DNA of 64,000 nt from Ambrosia x helenae (GCA_030844895.1 JAUTDX010000062.1:496001-560000); one strand, 5' to 3'; numbered from the stretch's first letter, positions 1-11,639 are shown. The notes: generated by a model from the sequence alone, not told the origin. Translations and numbers: made by a program.

Positions 1-195
1 CGTTTCAATTCCCTACTGCCACAACTGACCCTCATCCCATACCTCAAAATCATACCACATCACCACACCCTCCTGCCTCTCCCGCTGCCCACGGCCCACA
101 CACATCTCCCGGCCTATTCCCATCAAAGGTTCTCTCGAGACAACTGTTTGAAAGCTTCTGTTCTAGTTTGATCGTCTGTTTACACTCCCGCTCAA
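1..195 (+). pseudogene. possible Ty1-copia pol 3' remnant (edge of window)
   Basis: One frame reads a proline-rich stretch, then a short tail resembling the C-terminal end of copia RNase H (a phenylalanine/leucine-rich stretch ending in a histidine-serine-arginine tail), a stop near 195, and a purine-rich GGGGGTATTAGGGG that could be a polypurine tract. No catalytic motif survives. The proline-rich part would normally be far from the tail, so an internal deletion is likely. The 5' side lies outside the window. This is a weak call based on style only. Confidence 0.3.
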
Positions 196-212
196 ACTAG
201 GGGGTATTAGGG

Positions 213-480
213 GTTAGGATCAAATACACAAAAGAAACATAGGAAGTCGTAGGAAGGATATCAAACGGACTCTATTGAACTCATTCTTGTGGCATTGAAA
301 CCGTTTCATAGAACCCTACGATCTTAGTTTTTAGGGTTTCATTTTTTTTAAAAAAAAATTTAGCTTGTTGTTTTTAGAATTTATGTTATATCATTTTGTC
401 TTTTCTGTATCATTGTGTCTTTTTCTTACTTTTATCATTATGTCATTTTTTATATAAATTTTACATTTTTTATAAAAGAA
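213..480 (+). repeat. truncated copy of a MULE-type MITE
   Basis: This stretch starts GGTTAGGATCAAATACACA and closely matches 16985-17383 over more than 200 bases, including the ACGGACTC..TTGAACTCATTC block and the later TGTGTCTTTTTCTT block. The other copy has both ends and a 9-base duplication. This one decays into A/T-rich sequence and has no visible right end. Confidence 0.55.
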
Positions 481-741
481 AAAAAAATAGGTTTCTCAAG
501 ATCTCAAATATATAAAAAAACGCACGAAGTATATAAGAATTTGTTTTAAGTAATACTTTACGGGAAAAAGAAGAAAAATATTGACAATGGCTCATCCAAT
601 TTTGGTTTAAGTTCATGGTGAACCTCAACAATAATTCCTAATAAGTTTTCTTTAGTATATACTTAAGTAAATTTTATAATTAGTAACGAATTATAAAAAT
701 ACATAACATACTAAAAAGTAAAAAAAAAAATAATAATAATA

Positions 742-1337
742 CGGATAGGTGGAAATGGACGCTAGCTCCTGATGGTGTGTTCACGGTGAAGTCTGCTAAA
801 ACCGCTTTATTCGTCTCTGATCTGACTGCTCAGCGACCGAGGATTAAGTGGAAGATATGGGTGCCACTCAAGTGTAAGGTTATGGTGTGGAGGGCGGTTT
901 TAAATCGCCTACTTACGATCGCCGAGTTGATAAAAAGAGGAGTCCGCATTCAAAGTAACTGCTGTATTTTCTGCCAGGAGGCCATCGAGACGGAACTACA
1001 CATTTTCACGGGATGTTCGTTTGCGCAAGAACTCTGGCATAGAATCGAGACGTGGTGCCGTTTACCTCCTTGCTTACTTTTCGATGTGCAAGATATTCTG
1101 AGGATGCCAAAGGCACAACCATTGTCCAAAAAGTCAAAGAAAATTCTGCAAGGAATAGTGTATACGGCTATGTGGGTTATTTGGAATGAACGCAACAATC
1201 GTATTTTTAACAACAAGCTCCGAAGACCGATAGAGATTGTGGAAACTATAAAGTTTACATCTTTTTTTTGGATTTATAATAGATCTAGATGGAAAGATTT
1301 AGAATGGCCTAGATGGTATGTGTATCCCTTGGATTGA
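742..1337 (+). pseudogene. 5'-truncated LINE: reverse transcriptase zinc-binding (zf-RVT) domain
   Basis: The reading frame is open from about 742 and the first ATG is at 777. It encodes the C-terminal zf-RVT domain of a plant L1-type LINE: a DRWKW..APDGVFTVKSA start, the IWVPLKCKVMVWRAVLNRL helix, a zinc-binding CIFC..E..HIFTGC cluster, and the MWVIWNERNNRIFNN signature. No endonuclease or reverse transcriptase lies upstream, so this is a typical 5'-truncated insertion. A T-rich 3' tail and an A-run follow at 1390-1423, matching a LINE 3' end. No clear target duplication was found. The domain is well preserved, so the insertion may be fairly young. Confidence 0.85.
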
Positions 1338-1423
1338 TTTGGTTGTTCGGTTCGCCGATTGGTCCTTAATTTGAGGACTTATTGTGCGCTTTTTTTTAAT
1401 AAAATTTTCTTTCCAAAAAAAAA
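1338..1423 (+). other. LINE 3' UTR and poly(A) tail
   Basis: Non-coding tail of the LINE fragment, ending in TTTAATAAAATTTTC and an A-run. This marks the 3' end of reverse transcription. Confidence 0.6.
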
Positions 1424-1848
1424 ACTAACAGAAAATGAAAGAAATTGTCGTATTATGAAAAGGAGACATCTGAACGTAATAAAAAGCACTGATTTAATGA
1501 ACATCACATCATTTATTGGTCCCTTCTAATGCTTAGGGTGTGTAGTGGTGGGGGGTATGTGGGGGTTATGGTATTAAAATATTAAAAAGTAATAGAAGGG
1601 GGGTTATGTGGGGGTTATGGAAAAAGAGGGTGTAGTGGGAAGGGGGGTTATGAGGGGGTTATAAATGATTGGGTAATCATTGCTTTTTATTGTTTTTTAT
1701 TTAAATAAGAATATTAAATAGTTTAAATTATTTTTCATTAAATATATAAAACTTACAAATACTAAAAAAAATTACAAATACTAAAAAACAACAAATACTT
1801 AAAAAAAAGTTACAAATACTTAAAAAAAACTACAAATACTTAAAAAAA

Positions 1849-3319
1849 CTAGTCGTCGTCTCCTTCTTCGTCTTCTCCTTCTCCTCCTCCTCCTCCTCCT
1901 CCTCCTCCTCCTCCTCCTTCTTCTGCTTCTCCTGCTTCTCCTTCTTGGTTGTGATGAATCGGGCGAATCGACCATGCTTCCTCCACCAAATCCGCCTTCA
2001 ACGCGTTATGTATATCCTTGGAACGCAACATGGCACTGTTTTGGAATCTCTCCTGTTGTGTCGCTTGCGTCCCTGGAACATCTTCTTCTGCTACATAGTT
2101 TGGGCATATTGCCTTTCCTTCGTCTTCAAGTATCATATTATGCATTATGATACAAGCATACATCACCATTCTAATCCTTTCTTTTTCCCACATACGACAA
2201 GGATTTCTTACAAAATGCCATCGTGCTTGAAGACAGGCAAAACACATCTCAACGTCCTTTCTTGCAGACTCATGAACTCTTTTAAAATATTGCCTTTTTT
2301 CATCTTGTGTCTGACTAAACCTTTTGACGAGCATTGAATACTCCGGATATATACCATCCGCCAAGTAGTATCCATGCTCGTAGTAATTATTATTTGCATA
2401 AAACCCACATTTCGGTATTGTTCCGCCAATGTAAGACTCTAGCAATGGCGAAAACTGAAAAGTATTTATGTCGTTCATACACCCGGCTAGACCAAAGAAG
2501 GCCGACCAAACCCACATGTCTTGTGAGGCAACTGCTTGTAAAACCAACGTTGGTCCCTTTTGGTCACCGCGTGTATGTTGACCTCGCCATGCGGTTGGAC
2601 AAGCATACCATCGCCATTGACGACAATCTATACTACCAATTATACCGGGTAATCCATGTTTTTCAGTATGCGCTTCATATAGTTGTTGAAGGTCGCTCCA
2701 TGTCGGATTTCTCAAGTATCTTTTTCCATATAATTGGCATATACCTAAAAAAATCAAATGTATATATAAAAAATATGTACCTACTATATGTATATATAAA
2801 AAAATCAAATGTATATTTGTAAATACCGTAGCAGAAATACTCCAAAGTATCGCGTGTGGTTTTCTCCGCCATCCTCAAATACTCATCATTGATATCGTAT
2901 GTGTTCCCGTAGGCGAGTACACGTATTGCGGAAGTCACCTTTTGAATTGCGGTGAATTCTAAACACCCTCTAGCGTCGGATTTTTGCTTAAAGTAGTCAT
3001 AGGCGGACTCTAAATCTCCGGTGATGCGCAAAAATAAGTTTTTACGCATCCGAAATCTTCGTCTAAACAAATCAGGGCCGTAAACCGGATTGGCATTGAA
3101 ATAGTCATTCATTAAACGCTCATTGGCGGCTACACGGTCTCGCTCTATATATTGCCTAGACAATATCGGCCGTGGGGCGGAAGTACCTACAACTTCAACC
3201 GCGCTACACGCTAGTTGAACCGCACTCGTAATGGCCGCCTCCTCTTCCGCGCCGTCATCTTTAAAAAACCGATTATATAGATCGATAAACGAGTCATCGG
3301 AGTGAGGAGGGGACGACAT
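1849..3319 (-). CDS. PIF/Harbinger DDE transposase (join of 2827-3319 and 1849-2744, minus)
   Basis: Nuclease-type transposase of the plant PIF/Harbinger family. On minus, exon 1 runs 3319 to 2827, starting at ATG (MSSPPHSDDSF). An 82-base intron (2826-2745) starts GT and ends in TTTTTTTAG. Exon 2 runs 2744 to 1849. The split codon restores the family's conserved stretch around YFCYG..LYGKRYLRNPT. The spliced length is 462 residues, normal for the family. Catalytic residues are present: Asp in GSIDC (about residue 204), Asp in NDINTFQFSPLL (about 256) and Glu in ARKDVE (about 330). LADGIYPEY and IIMHNMI are further family signatures. The C-terminus is a Glu/Gly/Asp tract from a trinucleotide repeat. 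No stop or frameshift is visible, so it may be functional. Exon limits are inferred from consensus sites. Confidence 0.88.
1873..1919. repeat. CTC/TCC trinucleotide repeat inside the transposase
   Basis: A run of TCC units that encodes the poly-Gly part of the transposase C-terminus. A length change here would not harm the catalytic domain. Confidence 0.85.
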
Positions 3320-3401
3320 TTTGATGATTTGTTTGTGTGTTGAATTTGTTTGAGGGTTATAGTTTTGTATGTGTGTGAATGAGTGTGTGTGAATGTGTCT
3401 A

Positions 3402-3403
<2 letters not shown>

Positions 3404-3435
<32 letters not shown>
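3404..3435. repeat. TA microsatellite
   Basis: Perfect AT dinucleotide run in the 5' flank of the transposase gene, inside the Harbinger element. Confidence 0.9.
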
Positions 3436-3438
<3 letters not shown>

Positions 3439-3628
3439 AATAGAAATTGATTTTTTTTTTAAATAATCCGACCGTTCAACGGTCATCTTGACAAACAACA
3501 CTCCACAACGCTCGTTATGAGCAAAGCTGGCCACCACCAAAACGCCCCCATAACGCCTGGGAGGGCGGTGTTCCCGACGCTATGGGTAGCTAAAACGCCC
3601 CATAACGAGACCACTACACACACCCTTA

Positions 3629-5715
3629 TTGTGAAAGGTGACTAATTAACATGTTATATAATATGTCTTTTTTCAATTAAAACATAAAATAAAGTAAAAC
3701 TTCAATATTGATTGATAGGTTGGGCCACTTGCGTTTATCAGTTACTACATATTTATGGTGTTTGATAATGTAGTTCACACACTAAAAGTTGTGACTATGA
3801 TCAATACCAAATTTTAGTAACGACTATCAAAAGTGATATGAATGATATGTTTTATAGCTGTTCTCTTTCAACTCGTAACATGAAATCTTACATTCCTTTT
3901 TTATAGTTAACGACAATTATCCATTTGTTCTATCATTATTATGAAGTCAACTATAGAGACTTATGTGTCTGCTTGATATCAATGGTTAGGTTCGATTTCT
4001 TGGTCCATAATTTTTATCTACGTTATAGGTTGTAAAGTTCTTCTCCTCCATGTGTCATATTGTCTTTTCTGAATATCTTTTTGGTAGTTATCAATACAAA
4101 AGTTCTTTTTACACATGAACTGTATTTATTTTTTAAATTGTAGCATGTATATAGGTTAGTTGCTATTTTTCGGAAGGCTACAAATGCCATATGGACTGAC
4201 AAAAGTACGTCTTTTTTACAAGCTGCTTTAGTGGGTATGACACATTATAAATTTGTGCATCAAAATTATTTACAACGTCAAATCAAAATTTAAATTGTAG
4301 CATGTATAGGTAATTAGTAGCTATTGCTCGTTGCAAAGAGTTTAATCAGAGTTTGTTTGAGCTGGTTGTCTAGGTATTGTAGATTAAGAAAATTGTATGC
4401 CAATAACCAAATTAACATGTGTACTACCCACTTTACATATCCGTAAAGCCTATTAATATATACATAAACATAGAATTACATGATGACAAACAAAAAAAAA
4501 AGCTACCCTCAAATATCACCTAGTTCACCTTCTTCTTCTTTGATCTCATTTATGTATCTACATAAATTCATTCAACACCAAATTCAACATGTTCCCACCG
4601 TTTTCAAAATTACATGAACAACAAACAACAAAGGCCATGCAATATTGCAATTTATGGCATACCTCTCACCTTTATCCTCAATTTTTTTAATCTTTATTGC
4701 TTCCATATGTCCCCTTATTTTCATAATCATCATCTTATCAATGAAGTAGTTAATTCGTCTTTTATATTGTTTATTCTTTCCTCTATTGTTGTCAAATATT
4801 AAAGCACTATGGTTTGGGCTTCATTTCAATGTATTCAAAATCCTAACCATCACAAACATAATTGATCCATGTTGTTTTGTAATTGATACATTGTTCTTCA
4901 TATTAATGTGTATATGCAAGAACAAATACAATGTTGATATCAATATTAGATGTCAACCCTCTATCAAGCATTCATTTTTCAGAGTTATTGTTACAAGTCT
5001 AAACTAATTGCTATCATTGATGTAATTTGTGCGGTTATTTAAAATTTTAAATTAGTAAACAGATCGGAATTGTGCTAGTTAGTGAAGGTATATCAGATAT
5101 GGGTGTCGATTGCAAGGAAATAATAATACCAATGAATAGGGACATAACTATAATTTATAAAAAGAGTTCATTTGGAAATCATATTTTAAGAACTCCCATG
5201 ACATATTTAATAAAGTTTTATTTCCTAGTGAGATGGATAGGATCGGATGGTTTTGTTGGTAGCACGATAATACTTCAATGGCCCATTAGTGATTCAAATT
5301 TGCCGTTAAAAATAAATAAAACAAACAAAATAAAGTGTTACGTAATTTTTATGATTAGGAACATTGGATTCCTCATGAATGTGGTTGATGATGACTAGGT
5401 GGGTTGGTTTTAAATTACCTAATTCAACTTCCTAACATTAAATATATATAACTACATATCTACTTTATGTATTCATTTATTATTATTAATATTATTTCTA
5501 ATATTATTGAGTAAATTACATGAAAAAAAGTTAGTAAAAAATTTATAAATGTCAAAAGTGGGTCGATAACCTTGAAATACACCATTTATATGATACATTT
5601 ATTTACTACTTACATATATCTATATCATTGTTATTATTGTCATTATAATATAGAAAAATATATAATCTGTCGTGTAGATATAGAAGAAAATGTTAATAGT
5701 CTTTTTTATATTTCA
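3629..5715. other. AT-rich intergenic stretch, nothing recognised
   Basis: About 2.1 kb with no recognisable gene, RNA or element ends. The open frames here (for example 4614-5007 and 5072-5398) have low-complexity, AT-driven compositions and no family signature. Confidence 0.6.
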
Positions 5716-5760
5716 CTAGTTTATACCCCGGGAGCGTTCCGGGTTGAGAAATCTAAGTAA
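5716..5760 (-). mobile_element. Helitron 3' terminus (minus orientation)
   Basis: Read on minus, this ends with a short hairpin (CCCGG...CCGGG, around 5727-5743), then about seven bases, then CTAG (5716-5719) followed by T. Hairpin plus CTRR before a T is the Helitron 3' signature. The body should lie to the right, but its 5' end is not resolved. The same terminus type recurs at 17412. Confidence 0.5.
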
Positions 5761-5820
5761 AGTGAATAAAATTAGAAGTATCTAAACTATAAAAATGACA
5801 TCTGCCAATATATGATTAAT

Positions 5821-5823
5821 GAA

Positions 5824-5875
<52 letters not shown>
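5821..5875. repeat. (ATT)n microsatellite
   Basis: Near-perfect trinucleotide run of about 55 bases. A second, shorter run is near 5918-5932. Confidence 0.92.
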
Positions 5876-5911
5876 TTAAACAAATCTCTACCATAAGTTA
5901 TCATATTCTAA

Positions 5912-8149
5912 TCTATATTATTATTATTATCTTATTAAGGAGGAGTGATGACCAAGATTGTAATTTTGTCAAGTATTCAACTATTCAAGCAACATGTACA
6001 ATTGAATTATGCTTACATGATGGGGGTATAATTGGAACTTTATGGACATTTAAGACACTTAGAAGGGTAGAATAGTAAATTTAGCATAATCCAATACCTC
6101 ACATCCTAAAATCTTATCTCAATTCTACCCTCATGTCCAACATTTAGAATACAAAATACAACCTATGATGCATCTTAAATGTGAGACCTTTCAACCCCTC
6201 ATAATCATTAACCTATCATAATTATCAACCTTTCATCATCATCATGATCAATTCATTAGTAACTTCTTCCTCTTATATATCTATATATTATCTATATGGA
6301 TCAACAACAAGAATCACCACATAAATCACCAAACGCAATTCTTTGGTTTCTCGCCTCAAAACCCTTCTATCATCGCTGGTTCCTTACCGTATCTTTCATT
6401 TTATTTATCATATTCTTTTTTTTTTCTCTATGGCATTTCATTAAAGCTTGATACGCAAACATTATTTCATTTCCGTATCTTTCATTTTATTTATTCTTTT
6501 TTTTTCTCTATGGCATTTCATTGAAGCTTGATACACAAACATTGTGATGTTAATTAATATTTTTTTTAGGAATATTGATTTAGTGGGTCAAATAGTTTTT
6601 TTAAGCATGAAACTGTGTTAATGGAAAAAATGAGTTTGTGGATTTATGGTGATTGATGATAATTGACAGGTGGGATTAACATTGTCTCTAAATGGCAAAA
6701 GATGGATTCGAGATCACCGGGGATAACGCGAAAGGTCTCATCATCTTCTTATATTATTATAAAGATTTTCAAAAGCAGAGGTGATTTTTGTTTTAAGTAC
6801 CAATTTTTATACGTATCAAGCATTTTGCCATCATCATCATGATCAATTCATTAGTAACTTCTTCCTCTTATATATCTATATATTATCTATATGGGGTCAA
6901 CGACAAGAATCACCATATAAATCACCAAACGTAATTCTTTGGTTTCTCGCCTCAAAACCCTTCTATCATCACAGGTTCCTTACCGTATCTTTCATTTTAT
7001 TTATCATATTCTTTCTTTTTCTCTATGGCATTTCATTAAATCTTGATACGCAAACATTATTTCATTTCTGTATCTTTCATTTTATTTATTGTTTTTTTTT
7101 CTCTATGGCATTTCATTGAAGGTTGATACACAAACATTGTGATGTTAATTAGTATTTTTTTTAGGAATCTTGATTTAGTGGGTCAAATAGTTTTTAATGG
7201 AAAAAAAATGAGTTTGTGGATTTATGGTGATTGATGATAATTGATAGGTGGGATTAACAATGTCTCTAAATGGCAAAAGATGGATTCGAGATCACCGGGG
7301 ATAACGCGAAAGGTCTCATCATCTCCTTATACTCTTATAAAGATTTTCAAAAGCAGAGGTGATTTTTATTTTAAGTACCAATTTTTATACGTATCAAGCA
7401 TTTTGATACATATTGTTTATAAGATTCAATACGTGCTATCTCTTTATTTTTTTATTCCCTTAATTTTGATTCTTGACTCTTTAGTACTTTTCTATCATCA
7501 TGAATTCTATATTTTCTTTGGCAAATATCGGCATCTAGGAGGGATGACTATAAAATTTAAGTAATTACAACTTTTTATGCTTGTGGTACAATACCAAATG
7601 AAGTTAGTTAAAGGTAAACTTTTCTTTTTTGCACCATCTACCTTATCATCTTCCTCCTCTTAATAATTTATTATCTTGTAAATAAAAAATGTATTTAATT
7701 GCATTAAAATGTAGTGAATTTTTTTATGTTTTTAATTGATTAGAAATGTGAAACGTAAATGGGTTAAGTAGTATTCAATAAATCATATTTAAATGTTCAT
7801 TTGCTTTAGCTTTTAATGCCATCTATTCAATTTCGTAACCAATGCCAAACCAATGCATCAACACACATTTAAGAAAATTCTTTGGCAATCGGCCGAGTGG
7901 TCTTTCATTGTTTATTAGTCGTTGTCACTTTAGGACCGAGATATGGAGCTCTTCGCGTCCATCTTCGGCCACGTAACGTTAGTTATTCCGATTTCTCTTA
8001 GTGTCACCAAGTAGGTATCATCACTAACTTATTCTGTTTTCATATTGGATAAGAAATATATACATTACACTAATGTAGTGCACATGCTTAGTTCATTGGT
8101 TTAAAAGAATAAATATATGTTCAAAATTTTATGGTAATCTATATCTATA
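5912..8149 (+). mobile_element. Helitron-type 5' region, 3' end not found
   Basis: Starts TCTATATTATTATT, then CTTATTAAGGAGGAGTGATG, and later TTAAGACACTTAGAAGGG near 6048. The elements beginning near 8150 and 10547 share the same three blocks in the same order, so this is a third member of that family. No hairpin-CTRR end is visible before the next element, so the right border is arbitrary. It contains a large tandem duplication (6232-7404). Confidence 0.5.
6232..7404 (+). repeat. tandem duplication, unit about 580-595 bp
   Basis: Two head-to-tail copies: about 6232-6826 and 6827-7404. Both carry CATGATCAATTCATTAG, CACCAAACG.AATTCTTTGG, the GATGGATTCGAGATCACCG segment, and end near ACGTATCAAGCATTTT. 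The offset is 595 near the start and 578 near the end, so small indels have accumulated. The GATTCGAGATCACC segment sits between AG and GT and looks like a captured exon (frame reading WQKMDSRSPGITRK), but I do not recognise the protein. Confidence 0.8.
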
Positions 8150-8685
8150 TCTATATTATTTTATTAAGGAGGGGTGATGTACAACATGGTAATTTGCAAT
8201 TCTGTACAACTTAACAAGCAATATGCACAACATATTTAAGCAAGAAATTTAAGAGTATTATAGGCATAGTTGTGACAATTAAGACACTTTGGAGGTTATG
8301 ATAGTAATTTTGTGTTTTGTTTATAGTTAAAAACTAAAATCTCATCCCCATAATACCCTCCCACCTTTCACCTTCTAAGAAATTAATGATCCATTGATGA
8401 AAAGTTATTGTTTCAATTTAATTTGATGACATTTCTTCATGTTCAAGTTCAATTCATTTCACATCTAAATTCCTTCCATATGCAATTTCATTGTTAATGG
8501 TGAGTAAAGAGCCGATTAGAACAAGATCCTCGCGCACAAGAAGATTTTGTTAGTAAACATAGTGGTCATAAATCAGAGGTAACCTTTTCTTAAACTCAAT
8601 TCTATTCATGTCTTTATAGTTTATATATAAATCAGTTTTATACACTATATGTGGTTTATTTCTTATTTTGACTTGTGAATTGTAG

Positions 8686-9041
8686 CTCTGTGAATTCAAA
8701 CGGTCTTATGATATTCGTGAATTACATTAGGTGGAACTGATAACAAGGTAAGTAAATAATATACTTATCATATTGATCTCTTTTGTGTTAGTAACTAATT
8801 TCACTTATTTTCCTAATATTTCTTTGTGTTTATGTAGTTTTTTTGTTTGGAACCAACATTTGACTCAACCTGTTTTGAACTACTGTGAGAATACAAGTGC
8901 TGTGAAAGTAGTTGCTTGGTCTCCACATCTTCATGGACTTTTGGCTTCTGGTGATGGTACTGTAGATCGATGTATTCGACTATTCGGCTTCGGAACACGA
9001 TCATTTATTCTCACCTGAGCTGCATGGATACTGGCAGTCTG
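8686..9041 (+). pseudogene. captured exons of a FIZZY-RELATED / CCS52 (APC/C activator) gene
   Basis: FZR/CCS52 proteins are WD40 activators of the anaphase-promoting complex. Exon piece 1 (8686-8747) follows TTGTAG and reads close to the FZR segment that ends ASGGNDNK (here GGTDNK), then a GTAAGT donor. Exon piece 2 (8838-9041) follows TATGTAG and reads FVWNQHLTQPVLNYCE, then AWSPHLHGLLASGDGTVDRC, a hallmark of plant FZR WD40 repeats. It ends LSCMDTGS just before a GT donor at 9042. Exon-intron borders are kept, so genomic DNA and not cDNA was captured. A frameshift separates the DRCIR part from LSCMDTGS, and exon 1 has a base loss creating TAG. Not a functional gene. Confidence 0.82.
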
Positions 9042-9289
9042 GTAACTTTTCTCATAAAGATTTCTATATTTTTTTTTCAAAGTTTTCAAGATCATTTCAA
9101 TCATAATATTCACCTTTAATCCACCAACTCAAACATCATAATATCGGTTCTGAAATTCCACAAGCATTTTATGATTTTGATTGTCAATCCTAGAAATCGC
9201 AGGCCTCAAATCCATGGTTGAGACCTAAAGCTACAAGATCAAACTCTAGGGAGATTATTTGATTTGCTATTGTTTGCATTAGTTTTTTT

Positions 9290-9402
9290 GAACGGCTAAT
9301 TTCTTCCCCCTTTAAATACACCCATTTTTTCTCTTATGAGGCTTGAACTCCTAACCCCTTGTTTAAACACTAACACCTTTACCACCACACCACAAGGGGT
9401 TT
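9290..9402 (-). mobile_element. possible tRNA-derived SINE fragment
   Basis: Read on minus there is a box A-like GTGGTGTGGTGGTAAAGG and, about 35 bases later, a box B-like GAGTTCAAGCC, the layout of a tRNA-related pol III promoter. No clear 3' tail or duplication was seen. Confidence 0.35.
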
Positions 9403-9872
9403 ATTGTACTATATTATCTAGATAATGACATGTTAACTACGTAATCACAATAATTATTGTACAGTTTGTCATGTTGAATGTCTATTAATTTTGTATTTTA
9501 TACATATCTAATCTGTTACATGTATTGATTTATTTTATTTTTCTAATTAAATGTTGTTTAAATTAAATGTCTTACTACACGGACATTTGAACATCATAGT
9601 TTAGTGAAGTTCTTACCCATCCCCTTAATATACAACACACATATTATTTTTATCTTTTTTTCAAGAAACACAAATTTGGTTTCTTCCTTTAAGAAAACAC
9701 CTGTGGATAATAGATGCTTTACGGTTCGTTCTAACAAAAAAGTTTGGCTGATAACTATGGTTTTGAATAACGGCAGCGTCAGATCACCTAGTCAAGATAC
9801 TTCGGTTTGAAGAAATTTTATAGTTGGAAAGGTTTTTTCAAGATCTTTAGCTTCAAATAATATGGATGACAC

Positions 9873-10499
9873 TAGGGGTGAGCAAACTAACCGCCATAAC
9901 CGATAATATAACCATAACCGAAATAATCGAACCGATTTTAACCGATAACCAATGGTTATCATTATTAAATTTCTTTAACCGGTCGCTCGCTTATGGTTAT
10001 GGTTATGAAGCTTTGGTTAACCGTTATAACCGAACCGAACTTGTAATGTTAACTTTATGTAATAGATTTATGTTTTACATTAACTATGTAGAGGTTTTTA
10101 CTATAATAAAAGTATGTTATTAACAAAATGATCTTGATGAAATGCTCTTTTTTGTGACGAATTAAAATTATAATCAAAGGCTAAGTATGTTTTTTTTGTT
10201 AATATCTTATTAAAAGGGATCCCACATTGGAAGTATAACTAGAAAGTGTATTCTTGTTTTCCTTGTACAAATTAGTACAAACTAAGTCAAACATTCTAGG
10301 TTTCGGTTTTTTAAACCCATTGACTTTTAATTTTATACTTTACCCTAAAGTTAGTTTTAGTTTATTTTTTTTGGTTAATAACCAAAATAACTATAACCGA
10401 ATTCATAACCAAATAACCATAACCGAAGTTTGGTTATGGATATGGTTACGATTTTTTGTAAAAACCGAACCAAACCAAACCGACCAATACACACCCCTA
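9873..10499 (+). mobile_element. hAT-type MITE (627 bp)
   Basis: Terminal inverted repeats TAGGGGTG...CACCCCTA, flanked by near-identical 8-base duplications: GATGACAC (9865-9872) and GATGCCAC (10500-10507). Inside are many ACCATAACCGA-like repeats in both orientations. An 8-base duplication is the hAT size. Nested in the second Helitron. Confidence 0.75.
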
Positions 10500-10843
10500 G
10501 ATGCCACAAAACAAAAATACCCGCAGCAACGCGCGGGCAATCCTACTTACATTATAAAGGAGGAGTGATGGCCAACATGGTCATTTTCATTTCCATACAA
10601 CTTACGATGCATCATGTATAACATATTTAAGCATGAAATTTAAGGGTATAATAGGCATAGGTGTGACAATTAAGACACTTAGAGGGGCAATGTAGACATT
10701 TTACCCACATTATACTTTCCAACATCAAAACACTTTTACAATACTACCCTCCTTCTCCCATCCCTACCCTTACAAACATCCTTTGTATTATGGTTTTCCT
10801 TCTTCATCATCAATGTTACCAATAAATGTTTCATTCAAGAAGA

Positions 10844-11186
10844 TGTTGGAAATTACAAAATTTTAATAATATGATGAATGGAATTTAATTGATTTTAGTG
10901 AAATTATTAAGGAGACTCTTGTGTAGAGTTCTTTATTTCAATTTATTAGAGTTTATGACTCTAATTAAGTTAGTCTCTTCACTCGTCCTTAAGTCTTGTA
11001 TACATAGGAGACTTTGTGCCTCGAAAGACTAGAAAAAAATACAAGAAAAATAAAGAAGATAATTCATAAAAGAATTCTTGAAGAAGAAGAAAAACTTGAC
11101 CCATATGTTAGGAACTTATAGAGATAAGTTTTTCTATACTTGATTCCACCACATTTTCATTATTATTTGTTCCACAAGTTTTAACA
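10844..11186 (+). mobile_element. solo LTR or TRIM copy A
   Basis: Starts TGTTGGAAATTA and ends CACAAGTTTTAACA (TG...CA). It matches 29583-29940 in order: TTAGAGTCTTA-type blocks, the GACCCATATGTTAGG segment and the TTCCACAAGTTYTAACA end. No internal region or primer site is attached. The flanking 5-mers do not match, so the insertion is old or the ends are off by a few bases. Confidence 0.6.
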
Positions 11187-11266
11187 CCATGATTAAAAAA
11201 CATTTATGTGCTTCTCATAGTTTCTCTACTTAATGTTGGTTATGTTTCAACAAACCTCTATATTTA

Positions 11267-11293
11267 TGTGTGTGTGTGTGTGTGTGTGTGTGT
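11267..11293. repeat. TG microsatellite
   Basis: Perfect TG dinucleotide run of about 27 bases. Confidence 0.92.
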
Positions 11294-11639
11294 TTATACA
11301 TATAAACCAAAAGTAGCTATGCTTTAGGAAGTTAAGCTAGAATTTGCATGTAGTGGTTAATTTAATCTTTACTCATATCTTATGTAGCTAATTTTATTCT
11401 TCATATCAACTTTAGTTGATGATCAGATTTACTTATGCCATTTTTTTTAATGTAGCAGGTAGTATAGTCCAAACAGTGCTTCAAGTTCTCCGGTATGCTT
11501 TTTTATTTTGATTTTTTTTCATGGGCCTTTATGAATGCCTTGAGTCCATAATCAGGCTTATTATCCAATCTGAGAATTAGCTTTATTAGTTGACAGTTTG
11601 ACCGTATTTTGTCTATGATAGACTCATTGCAACAAAAAG

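Larger units (their letters stand above)
1536..3625 (-). mobile_element. complete PIF/Harbinger transposon (2,090 bp)
   Basis: The element is bounded by inverted termini: GGGTGTGTAGTGG on the left, and GGGTGTGTGTAGTGG on the right read on minus. Both sides carry the 3-base duplication TTA (1533-1535 and 3626-3628), the usual PIF/Harbinger target. It holds a single gene, a two-exon DDE transposase on minus. The left subterminal part (about 1550-1670) has several GGGGGTTATG repeats. Most plant PIF/Harbinger elements also carry a second MYB-like gene, and none is present here. It may depend on a partner, or be a deletion product that kept only the transposase. Confidence 0.92.
8150..10546 (+). 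mobile_element. non-autonomous Helitron with FIZZY-RELATED gene fragment
   Basis: 5' end TCTATATTATTTTATTAAGG then GAGGGGTGATG, preceded by A. The 3' end has a hairpin CCCGC...GCGCGGG (about 10520-10537), followed by a degenerate CTAC terminus abutting the next element. No Rep/helicase gene is present, so it is non-autonomous. The cargo is three exon pieces of a CCS52/FZR-type gene (8686-9041). A hAT MITE (9873-10499) inserted later. The exact 5' T could be 8138, 8144 or 8150 because TATATC repeats. Confidence 0.6.

Noticed and set aside
3958..4010. tRNA-like box B (GGTTAGGTTCGATTTC)
   Set aside because: No box A at the right distance and no cloverleaf. Not supportable as a tRNA or SINE.
7860..8010. 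GC-richer segment (ATATGGAGCTCTTCGCG region) as a captured exon
   Set aside because: No frame resembles a known protein and splice sites are not convincing.
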